DNA of 64,000 bases from Sphaerosporella brunnea (lineage: Eukaryota > Ascomycota > Pezizomycetes > Pezizales > Pyronemataceae): contig VXIS01000079.1 in assembly GCA_008704415.1 (NCBI GenBank), positions 62,001 to 126,000 on the forward strand, read 5' to 3'. Below the pieces are notes generated by a model. It did no database searches. It saw nothing but the letters and a program-made list of their open reading frames with translations, and was not told where the DNA came from. The position numbers were made by a program, and so were the translations under genes. Positions 54,518-64,000 of this stretch are shown here, piece after piece (within the stretch, counting starts at the first letter, position 1; each line of letters opens with the position of its first letter).

Positions 54518-57500
54518 GTTGCCGCCTGATCTGCTGTTTGCCCTTGGCGTGGTTCGTTCCAGAGAGGCTAAATGTTGCCTTCTCCGCAATCAATCGCGAA
54601 ATCTCCCTCCACCTCTTCCAAGGCATCGCAATATCAACGCCTGTGAACTCGGCAGGCTAGGCGTGACTGTGTCTGCGTTTAATGTGGGGCAAAACTCCGC
54701 ATAGAGTACATAGTAAAATGAGGTCAGCGCTCAGCCAGGCACTGCATCGCATGAACTAATTGGCCGCGCAGGCAGACATGGTGTATAGTTCATCCGGCCT
54801 GTCGCGTCGATGATGATCAACAACGCAATTTGGAGGGAGGGAGGATTGCCGAGGAAGAATATCAAGCCTAGACGACGAGTAAGTAATCAACTCACGACCC
54901 GAACGCCGCACGCGCGGGAGAAGCAACACAAAGAGAGATGATACCGTGGATGAGCAACAACGGGTAAGACCTAGTAATTTTCTAGCTCGGCTCGTTTATC
55001 CCGCGTGGCTAGCCGAAAGACCTATAGTAGTCCGCCTGGCCTATCTTTGCTGTGTGGGGGTACATAGCCGCGCCTTCCTCTCCGTCTCACGATGGACAGA
55101 GCTTGAGCAGCTAAAAGTGTCCTCTTGCACCGGGCTGCTGTCTGATCAATAGCTGGGACGCAGCCCCACTTGCGTGCGCCCGGTCACAACGTTCACCATC
55201 ATAGTCACATACCTTAACCCCCTTCCTGTCAATACCGCTCGTATGTGCGGCAATCCGTGCTTCTGTCGCAAATTCCAAAGCTGCACTTTCATGGGAGTAT
55301 GTAGGCACGCGGGCACGTGTGAGGTCAACGAACCAGCTGACCTCCAACGAGTATGAGCGGGAGTGAAAACAAACAGCTGAAATTCAGAGGGGGGTGGGAA
55401 CACGTCTGCAATGTAGGTAAATGCAGTAATAAGCGGTCTCATACAGATAAATAAGTGTATGCAAACCTTACGTATACCATCTGCGGGACACTGTGGTTTG
55501 ATGATACGCGAGGTTTCGCCGTGCTACGATGGCCCCGCCTGTCGTTACGAACTGGACCTGCGCCCCACAACGGAATCGGGAGCTGGCAGCTAGCAGTGCA
55601 TACCGGCGAAGAAAAGCCTCCAGAGAAGGGTATTGCCGCAGGCTGGTTGCCTTCGCGTTTGTACCTATAACGTAGTAGCCACAAGGACATGCCGACATCC
55701 AAGTCCAAGCGCAGCTTCCCAGCCAATCCTTTCATTTTGTTGGACATATACCAGTCATGTGAATGTGAAAGGTGATTCCTTCGGCCAGGCCATGCAACAC
55801 AATAAGGGCGCATTGTTTGTTATCTGCTGTCATCCGCCAAAGGCGCCGTCATGAATGTCTCAGTTGATATCGACATCGTGATAAAACGCTCTATTAAGGT
55901 AGAGGACCGAAATCCGAGCAGCCTGTCCACCCCGGTCGTCCATGAACAAAGCCTATCACCGTTCCAAATGCATATGACGTTAAAGCAGAGATTCAATTTG
56001 TGCTGTTGTGCGGGATATCAGCCGGAGTCGCTGACATGAGGGAAGAAGTCGAGGATTAGGCGTCGCGTCGACGCACGTTGCCAAATCGAAGCCTTTGGGT
56101 GGTGTGTGCACAGATGGGATGAACGATCGCCCACGCCGTTTTTATCAACGGCTTGTTCCTCACAGCAATCGGTGGAATACGCGTAGAGGTACGAGAGCGA
56201 ATTCGCCTCATCCTACACACCTTCTGATACACAATTAGCACGAAATTATGGGAGTGCGGCGCATGCGCAAGTCGGTATCAAAAGTCGGTATCAAGATGAC
56301 TTACCTTCTACTAGCGTCGATGGGCATCGCTTTACCGCGAAGTCCGACGCCGGCGGCTCAATAGACCGTCAAGATTGGGCCATTAGAGACTCAATCCACG
56401 TTCATCACAGGGGTGGAAAGTATGTCGTTTCGTATGCAGAACCACGCCTTGGTGAGCATAGCACGAAAACCCTGAACCCTAGGTTGAGTGGCACTTATGA
56501 CTGAGCATCGCCGGATCTGTGTCATCGACCGTTATACTCTAAACCTGCTTCCAAATGCCTATAATTGTCCTTGTGAGTTGGTCATGGGTTGTGCCAACAC
56601 CCAACGGCAGGAGCACGGCGCGGTGAAGCTCTGAAGCGAACCTTCTGTGTTCCTAAACCAGGGGGTTCATGAATCAACTCGGAGCCTTCAACTCTCGGCC
56701 GCATTGGCCAGCACACAGGGCGGTATGTACCTGTGGATACAAGCATTGCTCTGTGTAATCGTATATTCGTATCATGTCATGCGTGAGCCTACAGTACACT
56801 AATGATTGTACCTAGGGTACAACTCACTGCAATATGCAAGGCGCGATTCAACGGCCAGGCTGAGGAAGAACTTGCCAAGTTAAGGAACCGGTGCAGGTAT
56901 ACTTTGCTTCGGAATAGAATTTGCGCGTCTGGTATTTTTTCTGCAGCCGCGGTTCAGTCTTCGTAGGGCGCCCAACACAGCCCTCCAGCCTTGTCGTGAT
57001 ATTCACAGACACAACACATACGTGGTCATGGCATGGGCATAGGGTCGACGACAAACGAAAAGTCGCATGTAGAATACGATCCACCGATTGACCCGGCGTT
57101 CAAAGCGGCGGAGGGTTTGTCGGGGTGTTGTGCCCAAACAATTCCAGGCAGCCAAAGATGGGGGCCGAATAGAGTCGGGGGTAATCGTAGGCAAGGCACT
57201 TGGCGATCGCCGGTGGACCATCTCAACGGGTCGTCGTCTCCATGCTGTTCGTCGTGTCGACTCATAGCCACGATCCACCTCAGCAGCCATGCGTGTATGC
57301 CGAAAGCTGCGCCGGAATGAAGACATGGAGATTTTGAATCTTCATCCTTGAGGTATTCTTCAGTCCCATGGAGGCAGTGAGACCAGGAATTGATCTAGCC
57401 ATTGTGACCTCGAATTGAGCAAAACGGTTAGACTGTACACCAAATATATATCAATCAATATGCACCCCCGACACCTCAACAGCAGGACGCGCACCTGGCT

Positions 57501-60500
57501 AGAAAGTAATTGTGACACGCGGGGTATGCGAGCTGCATGTCTGCTCCTTCTCTTTCTCATGGATCAAAATCAGATGATAAATATGGAATGACACAAAGGC
57601 AGCTGCATACCTCATGAGCCATACATAGGACATAGGAGATCCAATTGCTGATTACTTAAGCTCCGAATTCTCGCCTGATTGTCGCGGAATTGGCGATGAG
57701 CATGAAGCACCCTGCATGAACTTCTCCAGAATAGCACCATCGCGCAAGTTGACGGAATTCATCGCTATGTAGGTAGGTCCGCGCGCAATGCATGCATATT
57801 CCGCTTGTGTGAGTTGCGCGGATACTGCGGCGTTGCTAGGATCAATAATAAATCCGTGGTGAGCAACGCCCACGCAACGGCCGGATATCTCACGAGAGAC
57901 AGGCAGAGTAGTAACCCAAACGGAACTGCGACCAGGTTTAGAGGCGGACGCGCATCGGCGGAAACACGGCCTTTGTCGAAGCTGAGCTGGATGCTGCTGA
58001 AGATAACGCGCGCACGGAAAAACATTTTGTGACAGACGGAGTTGAAGGGCAAGAGGGAACTGCAACACACAAGGTCAGGCAGCTGCACGACGTTGGACAT
58101 ATCGATCTCAAAAATCAACGTAGATCGATGGAAACTACCTTATAATAAGTAAATACACCACCATCCCAGGCTTTTATCATGTTCTTCTTCCTTTATGCTT
58201 CCCGCAGCGCATATGATGCCTATCATGGTCCATTAAAACTGCCACGTTGTTGCGATACTGGACAAGATACGTTATCAGAGTCCTTGCAATTTATACTGCT
58301 GTCCAGTTTCGCGATTACCATATCCGTTTGTTGAATGCCGCGCTGCGCTGCGCGAAATCGCTGTATGTCCGTCTGCGGCCATATCGTTTCATGTCGCTTA
58401 GAGCGGTGTCTGTTGATGCTTGCCCGGCTCGGAGCTCTCGGCTGATATGCAAGTTTCGGAATTCGGGATCCTATGTAGAGCTCTGCAACAACATAGCTGC
58501 GGAAGCACTGCCTCTTACGCTGCTTTTGGTGCTCGAGCTCTTCGTCGCAGCGCGGATGGTGCAGTCAGCACGATGAGAATGTCAGGTGAACCGAGCTGTC
58601 GGAAACGGCACCAAACGCGGACCGAACCAATCATATTTTGAGGATGCTACCCTCCTCGTCCTATTCCCTTCGTTCCCTGGGCGTCTGCTGCGGCATGACA
58701 AATGTATCGAATCTTCGTCGAATATTCCACTGCTTGACCCCTGTGGCCTCCGTCTCCAATTTTTGATTCCTGGTAAACAGCATACGGTTTAAGACGACAA
58801 AGGCTCGGTGTGGTCGTGCTGGCGGTGCTGGCGGACACGGAGGTGGACTGACCGCAAAAACATCTGTGACCCAGAGAAGTGTTTGTTTAAGTGTTTTGCT
58901 GTCTTCCGGGGATCGTCTTCGCCTTGATAGATGCATTCAGAAGGTCTAGACGGAGTTGCCGTTGTCTACTAGAGTCCAGACTCACGATGCAAAAAAAAAA
59001 GAGTTTACATGGCTGATTTCTGCTACGTACCGCAATATCCCGGCGGAGATTGATTGCATTAAGCTGAAGTAAAAACTCACGATGCAGAAAAGCGGAGACG
59101 GACGTCCAGCAGCACATGTGCAAGGCTTCTGGAGGAGTTGTGGAGTTTTGGCTTTTCACGCCCGGCCGCGCGTGATCCTGTGCATGAGATTTGTCAAACC
59201 CACTCAAAGAATTGCATCTGCTCTGTGGTGTATGACACGCCAGAATCCCATTCCCATCAGAATTCCCACACTCTAAAATTAAGACCCTCGTTTCGACGGA
59301 CGGACGGACGGACCACAAGCAGCCACTGTTCTTCGCCCGCCTCCAAGACCGTAACAGTTTCCGCCCGACCAGCCAGAAGGAGACGAAGCGAAGAACGTGG
59401 GCACCTCGGAACTCAGACAGATATGAGAGGCGGCGGCGCTTAGAAGAGACGAGTCGATATGGCCAGTCGGAGCTAGCAGTAGCGGCGGGCGATTTCTCTC
59501 CGAGACCGTTGAATGGATTTTTCTCTCCGTGAAAAGCCCGGTCCAGACTTCAGCACACCTCGGGCTGAGAAAGTGAAAGGGTGACGGTCGCACCGGCTCT
59601 TCAAGTAGGCCTGTCCTTGCCCTCCCGGATTCCTCTTTCACGATGTCACAGCCGAGTCTTCAACTACCGGCTACGAAGCGAAAGACCGATTGCGAAAGGC
59701 ACCAATTTTAAAAGACCGACTTTCCTATCGCAAACTCGATAGCGCAAAAACTACATATGATTGGCATATCGTAATTCGCTGTGGACTGATCTGCGACAAT
59801 TAATCGTGCTCTGCATTTCAGGCACGCACAGACACAGGGCTACCGCAATCGATTCGCGACAGCCGCCTCAAGGCGAGCGAACGGCGCGGACGAGATCGCT
59901 GCAAAAGGGTTGGGCAATTGGACGTGAAGGACGCGTGAGGGACGACGTGATGATGCTGCGGCAAGACACCAAATTGAGCAGCCGTGTATAGTAGATGTCC
60001 GCGCTCTGTATATTAATTAATCGTACATCAGCGAGGGCCCTGCGTGGTCGTGTCGTTGGAGCATGCTGTCTAGTGTTTGTTGAGCACCCACCATATGATG
60101 TTACCCAGCAGTAGTAACAGTTCACCAAGAAGTCCCTGGTGCAGTAGTGTGATGTTCCTCAGCAACGGTGCAGGAGAAGAAGTTGTTAAATGCACTTCTG
60201 CGTCATTGGCCATGTATGTACGTACCCTGGCTGTTGCTTGCCCTGCCTCCTCCCTTCAGAAAAAGAAACACCACATCGTGAAATAATAATAGCAGCACAG
60301 CAACAGCCTCAGCACGAGAGGAATGCACAAGTCGCAGTCGACATGCAGAGTCAACGGCAACGTTAGCAGTACCCGCGCGCATCCGGCGACATTCTGGGCA
60401 GCGCGCGGGCCGAGAGAGGATAGGGGCGTGGAAGCCTCGGCGTCAATCGCAGCTACTAGAGTGCCCAAGAGTCGATGGTGCTCTAGCCATCGTCCGTGCT

Positions 60501-61790
60501 GGAAGATGAAGCCGAAAACATAGGGCTGGTTTGGGTTGACGTCGGCAGACGAGTCCCTGGGTTGGTTGACGCTCATGAAGGGTTTGGAGATGGAGAGCAC
60601 CGCTTCCGGCCACACTCATCCGGACCATTTGACCATGGCGATAGGCAATCACATTTACATTTTCGCTTTCACTTTCACGGCTTCCAGGCTACTTGCTCGT
60701 GTTGTTAGCTGTGACCAAGGCTCCAGAGTCTGCCTCACTGCCGCTCAATCCGGCTATCGGTAGACGCTGAAGGGAGACCGACATCTGATGTGCTTACGAG
60801 CTATGCAGGACTGATGTCGGGCGTCGAGAGAGAGCTTTGAGGCTTACGTTCGCATCGACAACTAGCGCGTGAAGGATCGATGGAATCCGCGGAAGAATCC
60901 TTTGTTTCCAGACTTTTCTATCTTTGTAGAACGTAGCCGGACCCGAGCCAGCCATCGCGGTGCGCCAAACAAAATCCCAGGAAGAGGAAACGAAACGAAA
61001 CGAGCCCATCGACCCAAGGCACGGAGGGTTGGGAACCGGAAGTTACATGGTAGCCTGGGCAATGTGCGGCGACTAGCGAATGAACGAGGGGAGGCCTAGG
61101 GAGGGGGAGAAGATTGATTTTTTTTTTTCGAGATTTGAAGGGGCGGAGGATAGGGCGGCGGAGAGCCACAAAACAGTGGTGGATGCGGCGGCAGTGTGTG
61201 ACTCTGGAACCAGCGGCAAAGTCGGTCTCGCCCGCTGGTTCATCCTGTCCTGTTGTGCTCTTTGGATTCCCGAAACAAGAGACCTTTCCGCTGATCATAA
61301 AACGGTGACGATTGCTGGAAGCAAAGCAAAGCAGGGGCAGGTCTTTCCCGTTGTGTGCAGCTGTGAAGCAGTTCACCTGAGAAGTGTGGGTATTGTTGTT
61401 GTTGCGCGCAGTCTGTGTCCAGGTGCTCCTTACAGGTTCCTACTCTGCAGACTCCTGTATACGTAGAGTCGCGTACTATCCATTCTGCTGCGGATGGATA
61501 CTCACTCTACACTAAACGACCTGACAGTCAAGAAGAGTATGCATAGGATGGCATGGCATGGAGTAGTAATTGTTTGGGCAATGGGCAGGTTAGGCTGGCT
61601 GGCTGGCTGCTGCTGGCGAGCCTGGCTGGTTGGCTGTCGTGACCCACCGCCAGGTCACCGCCGGTCCTGGCGGTCGTGACGCAGCCTAAGGCCAGCCAGA
61701 CCCCTGTCTGAACCAAAAAAGTCCGCGATACCCCCCCGGCTCGAAAGGCTGTCCGAAGCTCCTGCCCACTGCCCCACTGACTGCCCGCCC
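54516..61790. other. Gene-poor region, part 3
   Basis: About 7.3 kb on both strands was inspected. The longest frames (57652-58068 minus, 58247-58576 plus, 60256-60615 minus) show no family motif and no conserved splice pattern. Short tandem motifs occur at 59297-59310 (gacg units), and a ggctg/cctgg-rich imperfect palindrome lies at about 61640-61680. A long non-coding or regulatory role is possible but unsupported. Confidence 0.4.
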
Positions 61791-62085
61791 ATCTGTATAT
61801 ATTACTCACGACTTCCTCCTCCGACTCCCGAACATAAATACTATCCATTGATCCCCATAGTCAAAGGCCCTTCTGAACAAACTCCTCCAGAATTCGCACT
61901 TCGATACCCTAACCTTCAACGCTGAACACGAACCTACATCAACTGTCCTCGACTGAAGAACACTTCTCTTGGCCAGGACTTCGACTGCAAATCAACTACT
62001 CTTCGATTCTGAAAAAAGAAAAACGAAGAACACCCCCCTCCCCTCCCCGAACGTTCTCAAATCAGAAAATCCACAACAAGCCGAA
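61791..62085 (+). promoter_or_regulatory. Core promoter and CT-rich leader of the small Cys-rich gene
   Basis: A TATA-like tgtatatatt lies at 61795-61804. A typical fungal leader rich in CT/CA follows (cttcaacgctgaacacgaacctacatcaac) up to the ATG at 62086. The transcription start is inferred. Confidence 0.45.
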
Positions 62086-62356
62086 ATGTACTCGTGCGTG
62101 AATCAGCCTCGAGGATGCCGCGGGCGTGTCAACATTCCCGGAGGACGCTGTGACAGTTGTCGGGTAGGTTTTTCCTTCTGGAGCCACTTTGGGCCTTTGG
62201 GACGCGGTTTCGAAGGAGTTCGCTTCTAACTTTCATGTTTGCTTGCAGCAACTCAACCTGCGAAAGCCGTCAGTTTTCTCGGCCGGCCCTACCGCCTACC
62301 GACGGCCATCAATAGACTTCTCCTCGTTCGACATACCCACACAGGATCCCCGATAA
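62086..62356 (+). CDS. Small Cys-rich, putative zinc-binding protein (61 residues)
   Basis: The exons are 62086-62163 and 62249-62356 with an 85-base GT-AG intron (gtaggt donor, ttgcag acceptor). The protein opens MYSCVNQPRGCRGRVNIPGG, then RCDSCRQLNLRKPSVFSAG. It ends YRRPSIDFSSFDIPTQDPR before a TAA stop. Four Cys in a C-x6-C-x10-C-x2-C arrangement fit a single zinc-binding module. A Ser/Pro/Arg tail with possible phosphosites follows. The intron falls right after the last Cys, so the module is one exon. The conserved-looking CVNQPRGCRGR start recalls small uncharacterised fungal proteins, but no name or role can be given. It stands alone in the gene-poor part, with a good leader and promoter. 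Confidence 0.65.
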
Positions 62357-64000
62357 GAAAGCCCTTATTCTTCAAAATGCGGCAGCTTCTGTCTGGCGGC
62401 TGTTAGCTGGCAGCGAAGCGCCCGCTCCAACACGTTCGCTCCTCCTCCCTCGGTCATCTCTACCCACATCTCTCGCTTATGACTGGCGATCGACGAAATC
62501 GGGTACCGCGTCGTTCGAAATGCGCCACCACTGCTCGCTGCATCGAACCGTCGACCTCCCAAAAAAACGTCTCGCAGTATCTCCTCGGGTCTCTTATTTT
62601 GTTTTTCCTAATCTATATTTCCTTTCCACTCCGGATATATGGGTTCGCTTTATGGGATCACGGGTTTTTGGGTATACTGTATTTCCTTATTTCTGGGGGT
62701 TTCTTTTTACGGTGTCTATCGGTATTTGCATGCATTTTAGGAAGGGAGGTTGCACTGGGCGGGCGCGCGTTGGCCCTGGTCTGTTGTCTTGCTTGTCACG
62801 GTGGTGTTAAGTCATTTTCGGCGTTACGTCATGCTTGCTTTTCGCTTTTCCCCTTTCCCCGCTCTCCTCCGACTGTTTTGAACCTCATCAATATTTTCCC
62901 GAGTTTTCGGTACAGCGACAAGGACTCCCTTCATCGGAAGCCCAGACTAGTTCGTCATACTAGCTCCTCTACGCATCGCTGGCGCCCTCGCTATCCTTAC
63001 CTGCGACTGACGAGGACGCCAGCTTTTGCCGGTCCGGTTGGTGGGCACGATGTTGCGATTGGTCGCGGAAGAGGGAGGGGTAACTTGAAGAACCACACAC
63101 GAATTCGCACACCAACGAAAGAGACCATCGAACGGCGACTGCAGCGAATTAGCAGCACCAAAATCTCACGATAACTCCCCCCCACTACGACATAAAAATC
63201 TAATACGGCAGTTCGATTACAACCTATCGCATGCAGAACGTACCTTCCTCCCCCACCGGCAATCGACACCACATGCTCCCGACGAGGAAGGAAATGAATC
63301 GCCCGTTCTCGCCCGTCGCTCCAGCCACTCGCTTGCCTGCGATTGCTCTTTAGCTTTCCGGGCCTGTCGGAAGCGCGAAAGACATCGTGACTTTACTCTA
63401 TTATATTTCACTTTATCATCGTTTGATGAATGAAGGAAGAGCTGAAGATATGAGCGACGTTGTGGGGTTTTCAAGGCACGATTCATGCATGTGGGGGAGA
63501 CGAGGAAGAAGAGGGGTCACGACTTCGCGACGACAACAACAATACGATGCTGCGGCGTTCGTGTCTCTCGTTGCGGATCTCTCTGCCTAGGGCTGGTCGG
63601 CTGGGGCTGTCTTGTGCATCGGATCGTCAGTCTTGTTCGCCGCCGCCGCTGCAACTGTGTGGTCTCATGATATTGTCTGTGTGCTGTGTTGTCTTCAATC
63701 ACTTTTTACTTTCCCGCCTTCATCGTTATCATCTTTTTCTTAATTGTATTTACTTTGGGACGATTACTATTTTGTCAACCCCGCCTTTCTGATTCTTGCA
63801 AGCATAAGCTAAGCATTTGTTTGGTTTTTCTTTGGGATATCATTATCTTGCATACTTTTTTTTTGCCTATACATTTACTCATGTATGGATCTCCTGATGA
63901 TGTTTTTTCTTTTTCATTTTATGCCTCATATCATGTGTATCATCTATTATAGAATCGGTCGCGGCGCAAATCTGGGGGGTCTCTGTTTTTCTTGCGGGTT
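62357..64000. other. Downstream region to the window end, no supported gene
   Basis: The plus strand is open for 231 codons (62479-63174), but its composition is unlike the coding genes here (very T-rich, then Arg/Thr-rich) and it has no motif. It is probably the 3' untranslated region of the small gene. From 63650 to the edge the plus strand is strongly T-rich, as in a promoter or untranslated region of a gene further right. Confidence 0.4.

Noticed and set aside
57652..58068. Minus-strand open frame of 138 codons
   Set aside because: No family motif, no splice context, and composition like the surrounding intergenic DNA.
58247..58576. Plus-strand open frame of 109 codons with a hydrophobic stretch
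   Set aside because: No signal peptide pattern or promoter and no recognisable motif; likely chance.
62479..63174. Plus-strand open frame of 231 codons downstream of the small Cys gene
   Set aside because: T-rich composition unlike coding exons here; best read as untranslated sequence.
1..64000. CRISPR arrays, bacterial operons or riboswitches
   Set aside because: The window is eukaryotic, with spliceosomal introns; no spaced direct-repeat array was seen.

Overview
This window is nuclear DNA of a filamentous ascomycete (Pezizomycotina-type). Most genes carry short GT-AG introns of about 43-106 bases, coding exons are GC-rich, genes are often divergent pairs, and the gene set (Vps34, myosin II, Isy1, Prp38, Cwc24, CstF-64/Rna15, Pol delta small subunit, NAD(P)HX epimerase, mitochondrial bS16m, a Red1/ZFC3H1-like protein, DNA polymerase eta) is typical fungal housekeeping. 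The class within Pezizomycotina cannot be fixed from the sequence alone. All exon boundaries were read by hand from splice signals, frame continuity and similarity to remembered protein families; no alignment was run.

Layout. 0-22 kb is gene-dense: partial POLD2 (-), CstF-64 (+), a hypothetical gene with a homopolymer frameshift (-), ISY1 (-) and PRP38 (+) back to back, MRPS16 (-) and NNR1 (+) back to back, a RING protein (-), VPS34 (-) and CWC24 (+) back to back, two single-pass membrane proteins (-), and an intron-bearing tRNA-Glu(CUC). 22-29.7 kb is accessory: a decayed PIF/Harbinger-type transposase, a secreted glycine-rich protein, a small Ser-rich ORF, and two foldback MITEs with TA target duplications. 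29.7-46.8 kb is genic again: a large Red1/ZFC3H1-like protein and a 2406-residue class II myosin diverge from a 1 kb intergenic region. They are followed by DNA polymerase eta, which is split by an intact 2242-bp pogo/Fot1-like transposon (42-bp inverted repeats, TA duplication, 642-aa transposase). 46.8-62 kb is a 15 kb gene-poor stretch holding small retroposed insertions and low-complexity tracts. A short Cys-rich gene of 61 codons follows at 62.1 kb, then about 1.6 kb without a recognisable gene.

Functionally the dense part concentrates RNA processing (3' end cleavage factor, three spliceosome factors, a Red1-like RNA-surveillance factor) plus membrane traffic and cytokinesis (Vps34, myosin II). 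The main novelty is mobile-element biology: a young pogo-type insertion exactly at a TA inside the Pol eta coding sequence, two unrelated TA-flanked MITEs, a 5'-truncated LINE tail with an (AAAC)n end, and a 121-bp SINE-like insert with an (AAAT)n tail and a 14-bp target duplication.
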